DNA of 64,000 nucleotides, taken from the NCBI RefSeq assembly GCF_026626635.1, contig NZ_JAPNKA010000001.1, forward strand, positions 2,790,001 through 2,854,000, given 5' to 3'. Under the pieces are notes generated by a model. That model searched no databases and was not told the DNA's origin. It saw only the letters and a list, made by a program, of their open reading frames with translations. The position numbers and the translations under genes are program-made. Numbering within the stretch: the stretch's first letter is position 1; each line of letters opens with the position of its first letter. Shown piece after piece: positions 39,053-46,616 of the stretch. This DNA comes from Archangium lansingense. Lineage in GTDB: Bacteria; Myxococcota; Myxococcia; Myxococcales; Myxococcaceae.

Positions 39053-39600
39053 ATGACGCGAAGGCTCCTCGCCGCGCTGGGTGCGGCGTTCACGCTGATG
39101 GGTTGTGGTGGTGCCATGAACAGTGGCGATTCAACCAGCTCGCCACGAGGCAGGTGGATCCCTCGCGCTCGCGCCGGCTCTTCCTCTTCACGGACGCGAT
39201 GCCCAACGTGGGCGCCACGGGTGATGGCGAGTTCATGGAGCTGTTGAGCAGCCACGCACAGAAGGGCCGGGAGACAACGGTATTCGGGGTGAACATCGCG
39301 TTCGGGCAGGAGCTGGTCACGAAGATCTCCTCCGTGCGCGGGTCGAACTACTTCTACCTGAGCGATGCGGAGCGGACGCGGAAGGTGTTCGAGGAGGACT
39401 TCGACTTCCTGGTGACGCCGATTGCCGATGACCTGCGGATGGCGCTCGCGCCGGCCGAGGGCTTCCGGGTGGAGGCGGTATACGGGCTGCCGGGAGTGGA
39501 GCCGGGGGCGAGCGAGGCGGTGATGGACGTGGCCACGGTGTTTCTCTCGCGGCGTCGCGGGGCCGTGCTGGCGCGCCTGCTACCTGGCGGAGGTCACGGG
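39053..39600 (+). pseudogene. VWA-domain lipoprotein gene, internally deleted, frameshifted and truncated
   Basis: After GGAGGA, ATG 39053 begins a lipoprotein signal (RRLLAALGAAFTLMGCGG) that runs into a stop after about 65 codons. In another frame, from about 39120, the second half of a von Willebrand A domain is clear: FNQLATRQVDPSRSRRLFLF, TDAMPNVGATGDGEFMELLS and TVFGVNIAFGQELVTKISSV, continuing to TVFLSRRRGAVLARL at ~39580. The first half of the domain, with its metal site, is missing. The 3' end runs into another broken gene on the other strand. An intact secreted VWA gene lies 1.5 kb downstream. Confidence 0.8.
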
Positions 39601-40069
39601 CCAGGGAGCGGTCCACGTGCGGATGTGGAACAGGCCCTTCGAGTCGGGGAGGTGTGCGGCCACGAGGGCCACGTTGCCGTTCACCGCGGAGGAGAGCGAG
39701 GTGTCCATGTCGAATCCGTCACCCACGAGCCGGGTCTGCACGGGCGCTTCGGAGTAGGCCACCCAGGAGGCGAACATGAGCTGGTGGTCCTCGTTGACCC
39801 AGAAGACGGCGCGCTCGGAGCCACGCGCCAGGGGACCGCACGGTGGGCGGGACCTGGGATTTCCGAATGGACGTCTTCGCGGCCGAGGGCTTGCCATCGA
39901 GACCATACGGCTGGGAGTAGTAGCGGTCCTCGATGGACGAGCGGAACGCCACGACGAAGCCGCGGTCCGAGCGGGTGACGACCGGGTAGACGTCGCCGGG
40001 GGGCGTCTGGTGCGAGTGGGCGAGGGGGGCGGCCATCAAGGCAACGCCGAGAGCAATGCGTCCAATCAT
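39580..40069 (-). pseudogene. Secreted-protein gene, frameshifted and 3'-truncated
   Basis: Starting at 40069 the frame gives a signal peptide (MIGRIALGVALMAAPLAHSH) and a protein-like stretch to about 39835 (PVVTRSDRGFVVAFRSSIED, RYYSQPYGLDGKP). The sense then continues in a second frame (GSERAVFWVNEDHQLMFASW, ... DGFDMDTSLSSAVNGNVALV) down to 39580. Bits such as these recur in myxobacterial secreted proteins made of short beta repeats that describe per-residue bladed folds. The frameshift lies around 39840-39860. The gene ends where the VWA pseudogene on the other strand ends. Confidence 0.65.
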
Positions 40070-40155
40070 CCGAGCATTCACGCAGGGGCCTCCTGAATCA
40101 GCCATCTGGAAGTCTACGAGGAGTTCCCGTCGCCAGGGTGGCAGCTGTCACCCCG

Positions 40156-41055
40156 TTACCGGAAGACGGAGAGGGCCGTCTCGTAGGTGCCGACGTGGGC
40201 CTCCAGGGTCGCGGTGATGGGCTTCGCGTAGCCGCCCCCGAGGGTGAGCACGAGAGGCAGGCCGCGGTGCCATGCGGCCTCCAGCACCAGCCGGTCGCGC
40301 TCCCTCATTCCTGCGTGCGAGAGGGAGAGCCGGCCGAGGGAGTCCTCGGCGAGAGGATCCACCCCGGCCTGGTAGAAGAGGAGGTCGGCGCCAGCGGCCT
40401 CGAGCACCTCGGGCAGGTGCATGGCGAGCACGTCGAGGTAGGCGCGGTCGTCCACACCATCGGGCAGGCCCACGTCGCGGCTGGAGCGCTGCTTGCGGAA
40501 GGGGAAGTTGTGCTCGCCGTGGATGGAGAAGGTGAAGACGGAGTCATCGCCCTCGAAGACGGCGGCGGTGCCGTTGCCCTGGTGCACGTCCAGGTCCACG
40601 ACCACGGCGCGCTGGATGCGCCGCTCGGCCTGGAGGACGCGGATGGCCACGGCGATGTCGTTGAAGACGCAGTAGCCCTCGCCATGGTCGGGGAAGGCAT
40701 GGTGAGTGCCCCCGGCGAGGTTGCCGGAGAGGCCATCCTCGAGTGCGGCCCGGGCGGCGCCCACGGTGCCTCCCACGGAGGCGCGCGAGCGCAGGAGCAG
40801 GTCCTCGGACCAGGGGAAGCCCAGCCGGCGGACCTCGGCCTCGGAGAGGGTGCCCGTCCAGAGCGCGTCGAGATAGCGCGGGGTGTGGACGCGCTCCAGG
40901 TCCTCGCGAGAGATGGGCTCGGAGGCCCGGAGCCTGTCGGAGGACAGGACGCCGCGCTGCAGGAGCAGCTCGCGCAGCAGGCGGTACTTCTCCATGGGGA
41001 AGCGGTGCCCCGGGGGGAGCGGGACGACGTATTGGTCGCAGTGGAAGACGCGCAC
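40156..41055 (-). CDS. Histone deacetylase-family protein (acetylpolyamine/protein deacetylase-like)
   Basis: A 299-residue arginase/deacetylase-fold enzyme. Visible features are GGTHHAFPDHGEGYCVFND (catalytic histidine pair), DLDVHQGNGT (zinc Asp and His), FYQAGVDPLAEDSLGRLSLS (second zinc Asp) and LTLGGGY with the C-terminal glycine loop. It removes acetyl groups from lysine or polyamine substrates in the cytoplasm. I chose GTG 41055, which starts at VRVFHCDQYVVPLPPGHRFP as in homologues. The frame is open for 148 more codons upstream, but that part is antisense to the VWA gene and cysteine/glycine-rich, so it is not real. Confidence 0.9.
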   Translation of the reverse strand: MRVFHCDQYVVPLPPGHRFPMEKYRLLRELLLQRGVLSSDRLRASEPISREDLERVHTPRYLDALWTGTLSEAEVRRLGFPWSEDLLLRSRASVGGTVGAARAALEDGLSGNLAGGTHHAFPDHGEGYCVFNDIAVAIRVLQAERRIQRAVVVDLDVHQGNGTAAVFEGDDSVFTFSIHGEHNFPFRKQRSSRDVGLPDGVDDRAYLDVLAMHLPEVLEAAGADLLFYQAGVDPLAEDSLGRLSLSHAGMRERDRLVLEAAWHRGLPLVLTLGGGYAKPITATLEAHVGTYETALSVFR

Positions 41056-41188
41056 GGGTGGGAGCAGGCGTAGCGCCCCGCCGGAGCGGGTGCAACCGGG
41101 AGCGATAGACCCATCTGGCGGCTCGTCCGTTACACCAGCGAGCCCGCTGGAAATCCGACCCGGAATACCTCTCTCCCGGAGCCCTGCC

Positions 41189-42433
41189 ATGAACCTGAAG
41201 TCCCTCACGCGCCCCGTGCTCGGGGCCGCGCTGGCCCTCTTTACGTCCGCTTCTTCCCTGGCCCTCGCCGGGGTCCCCCCGAAGCCCACTCCGCCGCAGG
41301 CCCCGGGAGCCCCGGTCCCGCAGCCGCAGCCGCAGCAGCCGCAGCCGCAGCCGTCCCAGCAGACGTCACAGCAGCAGGCGCGTCCGAGGATTGACGTGGT
41401 CTTCGTGCTGGACACGACGGGCTCGATGGCGGGGCTGATCGAGGGGGCGAAGCAGAAGATCTTCTCCATCGCGTCGCGGATTGCACAGGGCAAGCCCACG
41501 CCGCAGGTGCGGGTGGGGCTGGTGGCGTACCGGGACGTGGGGGACGCCTACGTGACGAAGCGGTACGAGCTCACGGAGGACCTGGATGGCCTCTTCACGC
41601 ACCTGCGGGCGCTGCAGGCGGACGGAGGCGGTGACACGCCGGAGCACGTGGGGCGGGGGCTGGGCGAGGCGGTGTCGAAGCTGTCGTGGGACCAGAGTCG
41701 GGAGACGATGAAGCTCATCTTCCTGGTGGGGGACGCGCCGCCGGCACAGCGCAACGACGACTGGAACTTCAAGCACTGGGTGAAGCGGGCGGCGGAGAAG
41801 CACATCGTGGTGAACACGGTGCGTTGCGGAGGGGACGCGGAGACGGAGGTGCACTGGAAGCTGGCGGCGAAGACGACGGATGGGCGGTACGAGTCGCTGG
41901 AGCAGTCGGGCGGGATGGTGGCGGTGGCGACGCCGTATGACGCGGATCTGGCGAAGGTGAACGCGGAGCTGGCGAGCAAGACGATGTACGCGGGGAAGAA
42001 GGAGGCGCAGGTGGCGAACCGGGCGCGGGCGGAGCAGATGGCGGGGCTGGCCCCGGAGGCAGCGGCGGATCGCATCCAGTTCATGAAGACGACGCGTGGG
42101 GCGGGGAAGGGGTCGGGGGCGGCGGCCTCGGTGAGTAGCGCACCGGCGGCGGTGGGGGGCGCGGTGGACCTGGCGGCGCAGCCGGAGGCGCTGGCGAGCG
42201 TGAAGGAGGAGGAGCTGCCGCAGGAGCTGCAGGGGCTGGACGCGGCGGGGCGGGACGCGAAGGTGAAGCAGCTGGCGGGCGAGCGGAAGGCACTGGAGGA
42301 GAAGGCGGCGAAGCTGGCGGCGGAGCGGGATGCCTGGAGGATGAAGAACGTGGCGGACAAGGACGACTCCTTCGACGCCAACGTGATGAAGGGCGTGAAG
42401 GAGAAGGCTGCGAAGCACGGCATCACCTACTGA
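41189..42433 (+). CDS. Secreted VWA-domain protein
   Basis: A 414-residue protein with a signal peptide (VLGAALALFTSASSLALAG), a Pro/Gln-rich linker and a von Willebrand A domain beginning VVFVLDTTGSMAGLIEGAKQ (MIDAS D-T-T-G-S near residue 73). Other metal-site elements are GGGDTPEHV and FLVGDAPPA. The C-terminal ~130 residues are a charged, coiled-coil-like region (GRDAKVKQLAGERKALEEKA). The protein is probably a periplasmic metal-dependent adhesion or assembly factor; similar VWA proteins occur with kinases or phosphatases. It is divergent from the deacetylase gene. Confidence 0.88.
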   Translation: MNLKSLTRPVLGAALALFTSASSLALAGVPPKPTPPQAPGAPVPQPQPQQPQPQPSQQTSQQQARPRIDVVFVLDTTGSMAGLIEGAKQKIFSIASRIAQGKPTPQVRVGLVAYRDVGDAYVTKRYELTEDLDGLFTHLRALQADGGGDTPEHVGRGLGEAVSKLSWDQSRETMKLIFLVGDAPPAQRNDDWNFKHWVKRAAEKHIVVNTVRCGGDAETEVHWKLAAKTTDGRYESLEQSGGMVAVATPYDADLAKVNAELASKTMYAGKKEAQVANRARAEQMAGLAPEAAADRIQFMKTTRGAGKGSGAAASVSSAPAAVGGAVDLAAQPEALASVKEEELPQELQGLDAAGRDAKVKQLAGERKALEEKAAKLAAERDAWRMKNVADKDDSFDANVMKGVKEKAAKHGITY

Positions 42434-42491
42434 GCGCAGGGGACTGGGGAGCTCCAGATGCATGGGGGCTCCCCAGTGTGGCTGTCCTGAT

Positions 42492-42520
42492 GCGCCAGAA
42501 TGACTTGCAGGACGCGCCAC
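42492..42520 (-). promoter_or_regulatory. Candidate AraC-type operator, copy A (upstream of GST gene)
   Basis: This 29-bp element is repeated with one mismatch at 43891-43919. Read on the minus strand it contains TGGCGCGTC and TGGCGC(A)TC as direct repeats 22 bp apart, flanking a CTGCAAGTCA centre. Direct repeats at this spacing are how AraC-family regulators bind. It lies about 107 bp before the GST start, a plausible activator position. Confidence 0.65.
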
Positions 42521-42626
42521 GTCCGATCGAGCCAGCTCACATGAACGGCCTCGCGGCTCCATTGTTCTGGACCCGGAGTGCAGGCCAATGTTCTGCATAC
42601 AGAACGAGACGGCCATCGGAGAACCG

Positions 42627-43202
42627 ATGAAGCTCTACTTCAATCCCCACAGCCGTGCGGTGGTCAGCAAGTGGATGCTCGATGAGTGTGGAGCGGAGTA
42701 CGAGCTCGTGCCCATCGACTTCTTGAAGCGCGAGCACAAGACGCCGGAGTTCCTGAAGATCAACCCCGCTGGCAAGCTGCCGGCGCTGGTGGATGGCGAG
42801 GCGAAGGTGTTCGAGGGCGCGGCCATCTGTTTGTACCTCGCCGACAAGTACCCCCAGGCCAGGCTCGCGCCGAAGAGCGGCTCACCGGAGCGGGGGCGCT
42901 ATCTCTCCCTGATGGTGTATTCGACCTCGCAACTCGAACCCGCCATGGCCGACAGGATGCTGAAGGTGGAGACGTTGCCCCAGCGTGGCTGGACGGACTT
43001 CGACACCGCACTGAATGTGGTGGAAGAGGAGCTGGGCAAGGGCCCCTATCTGTTTGGTGACTGGTTCACCGCGGCCGATGTGATGATCGGCTCGATGTGC
43101 ATCTGGATGCGGAGGTGGGCGGCGCCGACCGGCCGGCCCGCAATCGATGCCTATGTCGAGCGGCTGCTGGCCCGTCCCCATGTCATGAAGCCGGGCGGGT
43201 GA
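42627..43202 (+). CDS. Glutathione S-transferase family protein
   Basis: A 191-residue protein with an N-terminal thioredoxin-like GST domain (MKLYFNPHSRAVVSKWMLDE, EFLKINPAGKLPALVDG with the cis-proline, and EGAAICLYLADKYP) and a helical C-terminal domain (LFGDWFTAADVMIGSMCIWM). It probably conjugates or reduces electrophiles with glutathione. I chose ATG 42627, which follows GGAG by 5 bases and starts at the first beta strand; an upstream ATG at 42588 adds 13 residues. The end (RPHVMKPGG) is shorter than in many homologues by about 15 residues, so the last helix may be trimmed. Its promoter carries the shared 29-bp motif. Confidence 0.88.
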   Translation: MKLYFNPHSRAVVSKWMLDECGAEYELVPIDFLKREHKTPEFLKINPAGKLPALVDGEAKVFEGAAICLYLADKYPQARLAPKSGSPERGRYLSLMVYSTSQLEPAMADRMLKVETLPQRGWTDFDTALNVVEEELGKGPYLFGDWFTAADVMIGSMCIWMRRWAAPTGRPAIDAYVERLLARPHVMKPGG

Positions 43203-43331
43203 TTTCGGCAGCGAGGTGGCGGATGGGAGCTCGCACGGGCACACGGACATGCCGGTGCGAGGAGCCCACCGCCAACCTCTTCACCTCGAAGCTCCAGTCC
43301 TTGGGCCTGGATGTGGACTCGAGGGAGTGGG

Positions 43332-43781
43332 TCAGTGCTCGCGATACGCCTCGGCGATACCGCACAGATTCTGGATCACCACCATCCTCGTGATGAGCCC
43401 CGCGTGGAAGTCCGTGACGAGCGCGTACTCGCTCCGGAAGGTCTCCCCCGTCTTCTTCACGAGGAAGGAATCCTCCCCGAGGATGATGACCTTGTCTCCG
43501 TGGGAGATGTACTCCTGGGGCCGCTCCTGATGGAACTCGGCGATTCCAGGCAGCGCGGCGAAGTACGCGGCCACCGCCTGCTTGCCGCGGAACTCTCCGC
43601 TGAGGGGCGTTCCGTCCGGAATCGTCACCATCCAGACCGCGTCCTCCGCCAGGTGATCGAGCAAGGGCTTCACATCCCCCACCCTCTCCATCTCCTCGAA
43701 AATCCACTTCAAGAGCTCCGCCTTGTCCTTCGGCCGATGCGCGCCCGTTCCCAGCCCCATTTCCGCGATCGTGCTCTCCAT
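43332..43781 (-). CDS. NTF2-like / SnoaL-like protein
   Basis: A 149-residue protein of the NTF2-like fold, recognised by KAELLKWIFEEMERVGDVKP then LLDHLAEDAVWMVTIPDG, FRGKQAVAAYFAALPGIAEF and ITRMVVIQNLCGIAEAYREH. Such single-domain proteins are ketosteroid-isomerase-like enzymes or small ligand binders; the reaction here is unknown. The ATG at 43781 follows AAGGGAACGGTC. It is divergent from the AraC regulator, and the shared gap contains copy B of the direct-repeat motif, so the regulator may control it. Confidence 0.82.
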   Translation of the reverse strand: MESTIAEMGLGTGAHRPKDKAELLKWIFEEMERVGDVKPLLDHLAEDAVWMVTIPDGTPLSGEFRGKQAVAAYFAALPGIAEFHQERPQEYISHGDKVIILGEDSFLVKKTGETFRSEYALVTDFHAGLITRMVVIQNLCGIAEAYREH

Positions 43782-43890
43782 GACCGTTCCCTTTCTTCCA
43801 GGCCCGCTGGAGCCGCGCTCCAGATGGGCATCGTTCATCTGGGAAGATGCGGACCACGCTTGTGGTGAGCACCGCGGGGACTGACCCGAC

Positions 43891-43919
43891 GCGCCAGAGT
43901 GACTTGCAGGACGCGCCAC
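43891..43919 (-). promoter_or_regulatory. Candidate AraC-type operator, copy B (between NTF2-like and AraC genes)
   Basis: Same 29-bp element as 42492-42520 with one difference (A to G). The direct half-sites here are both TGGCGCGTC, 22 bp apart on the minus strand. It is 35 bp before the AraC gene and 110 bp before the NTF2-like gene. The distance to the NTF2-like start equals that of copy A to the GST start within a few bases, but the element faces the GST gene in the opposite sense. Confidence 0.65.
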
Positions 43920-43953
43920 ACCATCCCCAGGGTTCTCCTGGAGGCGCACGCGG

Positions 43954-44994
43954 ATGACCCAACCGTCCATCCAGATCTCCGCTCGTCTGGCACTCCCCCA
44001 GCTGGTGCTTGCCCGGAGGCGTGGACTGGATGAGACCGCGCTGTGCCAGGAGGCGGGCCTGGACTGCTCCTTGCTGCGGGAGCCCGAGGCACGTATTCCC
44101 CTCTCCTCATTCGAGGCGCTGATGGAGGCGCTTGCTTCCCGGGTGAAGGAGCCCACGTTGGGGCTCGAGCTCGCGCGAGAGTTCACCCTGGAAGCCTATG
44201 GCGTCAGCGGGCTGGTGTTGATGGCCAGCCCCACGCTGCGAGAGGGCTTCGAACGGGCCTTCCGTTACCAACGGCTCTGGGAAGACTTCGAGCGCCTCAC
44301 CCTGGAGCCCTGCGAGGGCGGCGGCAGCATCCGCTTCCTCTCTCATGAGCCGCGGCGGCCGATCCACCGGGTCCTCGCGGAGTGCATCCTGGCGGAGCTG
44401 CTGCTGACGACACGTGCGCTCACCACCATGCCCGTGAGGCCGCTCTGGGTTCACTTCGAGCACGAGCCTCCTCCCGACAGCTCCGCGCACGAGGACTTCT
44501 TCGGCATTCCGGTCTCCTTCGGGGCGTCGACCACGGAGATTGCCTTCTCCAACGCCACGCTGGACTTGCCGCTCACCCACGCCAACGCGCTCTTCCTCTC
44601 CTTCTTCGAGCAGCAGGCGAAGGCGAAGGTCGAGCAGTTGCCTTCCACGAGCCAGTTGAGCGAGCAGGTGCGGACGGTGCTGCGCGGGGCGCTGGGCGGA
44701 GGGGACTCCAGCCTGGTGGCGGTGGCGGCGAAGCTCCACATGAGTCCACGCTCCCTCCAGCGCCGGCTGAAGGAGGAGGGAACCCGTTACGAGGCGCTGC
44801 TCGATGGGCTGCGGCGAGAGCTGGCGAAGGTCTATCTCGACAAGCGGTTGAGCATCGCCGAGGTCTCCTACCTCCTGGGCTACGCCAATCCAACGGTCTT
44901 CCACCGGGCCTTCAAGCGTTGGACGGGCCAGAGCCCCGAGCACTACCGGGCACGCTCGGCCGGTGCGCGCCCATCACCCCAGCTCTCGGATTGA
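43954..44994 (+). CDS. AraC-family transcriptional regulator
   Basis: A 346-residue regulator with an N-terminal ligand-binding domain of the PF12625 type (ALPQLVLARRRGLDETALCQ, PLSSFEALMEALASRVKEPT, FTLEAYGVSGLVLMASPTLR) and a C-terminal double HTH of the AraC/XylS type (VAAKLHMSPRSLQRRLKEEG, IAEVSYLLGYANPTVFHRAF, KRWTGQSPEHYR). This subgroup includes OruR and VirS-like activators that sense fatty or amino acids. The flanking genes (GST, NTF2-like, alpha/beta hydrolase) are the likely targets. Confidence 0.92.
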   Translation: MTQPSIQISARLALPQLVLARRRGLDETALCQEAGLDCSLLREPEARIPLSSFEALMEALASRVKEPTLGLELAREFTLEAYGVSGLVLMASPTLREGFERAFRYQRLWEDFERLTLEPCEGGGSIRFLSHEPRRPIHRVLAECILAELLLTTRALTTMPVRPLWVHFEHEPPPDSSAHEDFFGIPVSFGASTTEIAFSNATLDLPLTHANALFLSFFEQQAKAKVEQLPSTSQLSEQVRTVLRGALGGGDSSLVAVAAKLHMSPRSLQRRLKEEGTRYEALLDGLRRELAKVYLDKRLSIAEVSYLLGYANPTVFHRAFKRWTGQSPEHYRARSAGARPSPQLSD

Positions 44995-45091
44995 GAGCAC
45001 CCCCGAGGTGCCTACCGGAGAGCAGGCGCCTCATTGCCCGGCCGCTCGCGCGCCCCACATCCCGACAGGGGGGCACATCATGCAACGTGCC

Positions 45092-45685
45092 TCAAGGCCA
45101 GCGCACGTTCCCCCCGACGGCCATGGCCGAGCCGACGAACGGAGTCACCGCCTTGAAACCCTGCGGCGGCGTGATCACGGTGGTGCTGGCCACGCCCATC
45201 TGGGTGATGCCGTGGGGCATGAGTCGCTCCAGATTCCAGTCCTTGCCCTGGAAGTGGAACGTCGAGCTGGAGATCAGCGCCGCCGAGAACAAGTTGGTGC
45301 CGATCGGTCCCACGGAGGTCCCCACCACGGCGGACAGTCGCTGGAAGGTGGCGATGGGCTCGCCGCGGGAGAAGGTCTCGGGGCGGGAGAAGTCTCCACA
45401 GGGCTCGCGGTTGAGGTACAGCGTGAAGCTCCCCGTGGCATCGAGCGACAGCGAGAGATCCCCATTGTGGAGCTTCCGGGCGGTGAAGGGCTCGGAGCGG
45501 AAGGTGAAGAAGGCGGAGGCTTCGCCGGGATGATGGCTGTTGAAGAGGGGCTGGATGCCGCCGAGGTGGGCGAAGTAGCCCAGGTCCTGGAGGGATCCAT
45601 CCTGCGCCTCGTAGAAGCGCCCGACGGCGTACCAGATGACACCTGCGATGGGGTGCATGTCCATATACGGGGCTCCATCACTCAC
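45092..45685 (-). CDS. Hypothetical protein, coupled to alpha/beta hydrolase
   Basis: A 197-residue, probably beta-rich protein without signal peptide. It begins with an ATG that overlaps the hydrolase stop (4 bp), so it is translated with that gene. Phrases such as AGVIWYAVGRFYEAQDGSLQ and TGSFTLYLNREPCGDFSRPE and the repeated glycine-polar turns suggest a compact sandwich. I do not recognise a family. Confidence 0.65.
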   Translation of the reverse strand: MSDGAPYMDMHPIAGVIWYAVGRFYEAQDGSLQDLGYFAHLGGIQPLFNSHHPGEASAFFTFRSEPFTARKLHNGDLSLSLDATGSFTLYLNREPCGDFSRPETFSRGEPIATFQRLSAVVGTSVGPIGTNLFSAALISSSTFHFQGKDWNLERLMPHGITQMGVASTTVITPPQGFKAVTPFVGSAMAVGGNVRWP

Positions 45686-46467
45686 GCGTGGGCGCGCAGG
45701 AACTCCACGAGGGGCGGATTGACGGCCTCGGGGTGGGTGAAGTTGGCGGCGTGAGCGGCGCCTGGCACGAGGACGAGCCGCTTGCTGCCGGGGAGGGACT
45801 TGTGGAGGTACTCGCCCTCGGAGGGGGGAATGCCGGTGTCATCGGTGCCGTGGAAGACGATGGCCGGGCAGCGGATGTCGCCGAGCCGAGGCTGGATGTC
45901 GTCGCGGTCGATGAGGTTGTTCATGGCGGCGACGAAGTGGGCCTTGGGCGTCTGGCGCCAGCGATCGAGCCAGGGCGAGTGGAAGCGGGAGTCGCCGATG
46001 ATGCCGCTGGCGAGATTCTGGACGATGTTCTCGGTGGCGCCCGGGGTGCCCCACAAGTCGCGGACCTGGCGGTAGCCGGCGCGGACCTCGGGCTCGTCGA
46101 TGGTGCCGCGGGTGCTCATGAGGACGAGGGAGCGGACGCGCTCGGGGTAGCGGAGGGCGACGCGGAGGGCGCAGTAGCCGCCCTGGGACATGCCGCCGAC
46201 GATGGCCTTCTGGATGCCGAGGTAGTCGAGCAGGGCGATGCAGTCCGAGGCGGAGTCGTAGAGATCGAAGGGCTTGCCGTCCCACTGGGTGCGGCCGAAG
46301 CCGCGGGCATCCCAGCGGATGACGCGGAACTCGGGGGCGAGCGCCTGGACCTGCGCGTCGAACATGCGGCCGTCCATGAGGAAGCCGTGACCGAGGATGA
46401 GGGCGGGACCGGAGCCGCCGGAGTCCTCGAAATAGATGCCTTGGTGGTTGAGCTCGGCGATGGGCAT
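45682..46467 (-). CDS. Alpha/beta hydrolase
   Basis: A 261-residue hydrolase of the canonical fold: oxyanion-hole strand LILGHGFLMDGRMFDAQ, the RVIRWDARGFGRTQWDG segment, nucleophile elbow GGMSQGGYCALR (Ser near residue 95), an aspartate in FHGTDDTGIPP (near 211) and the catalytic His in GAAHAANFTHPE (near 240). This is the 3-oxoadipate enol-lactonase / haloperoxidase-like group; the substrate is open. No signal peptide. First gene of a two-gene operon facing the AraC gene. Confidence 0.9.
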   Translation of the reverse strand: MPIAELNHQGIYFEDSGGSGPALILGHGFLMDGRMFDAQVQALAPEFRVIRWDARGFGRTQWDGKPFDLYDSASDCIALLDYLGIQKAIVGGMSQGGYCALRVALRYPERVRSLVLMSTRGTIDEPEVRAGYRQVRDLWGTPGATENIVQNLASGIIGDSRFHSPWLDRWRQTPKAHFVAAMNNLIDRDDIQPRLGDIRCPAIVFHGTDDTGIPPSEGEYLHKSLPGSKRLVLVPGAAHAANFTHPEAVNPPLVEFLRAHA

Positions 46468-46616
46468 GGGGGGATTTCTAGCACGGAGGGGACGGGGCGA
46501 GCCCCAATGGCGGGGTGACTCCGAGAGTACGCCTCGACAAGAGACCGCCGAGGTGGGTTATGCTCCGCGAGGAAACCTCGGAGGGCGGATTGCCCCCCAT
46601 GGGAGGTCTGCTCGCG

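Noticed and set aside
41056..41499. A cysteine/glycine-rich N-terminal extension of the deacetylase gene
   Set aside because: It is antisense to the signal peptide and Pro/Gln-rich linker of the VWA gene; homologues start at the GTG chosen (VRVFHCDQY).
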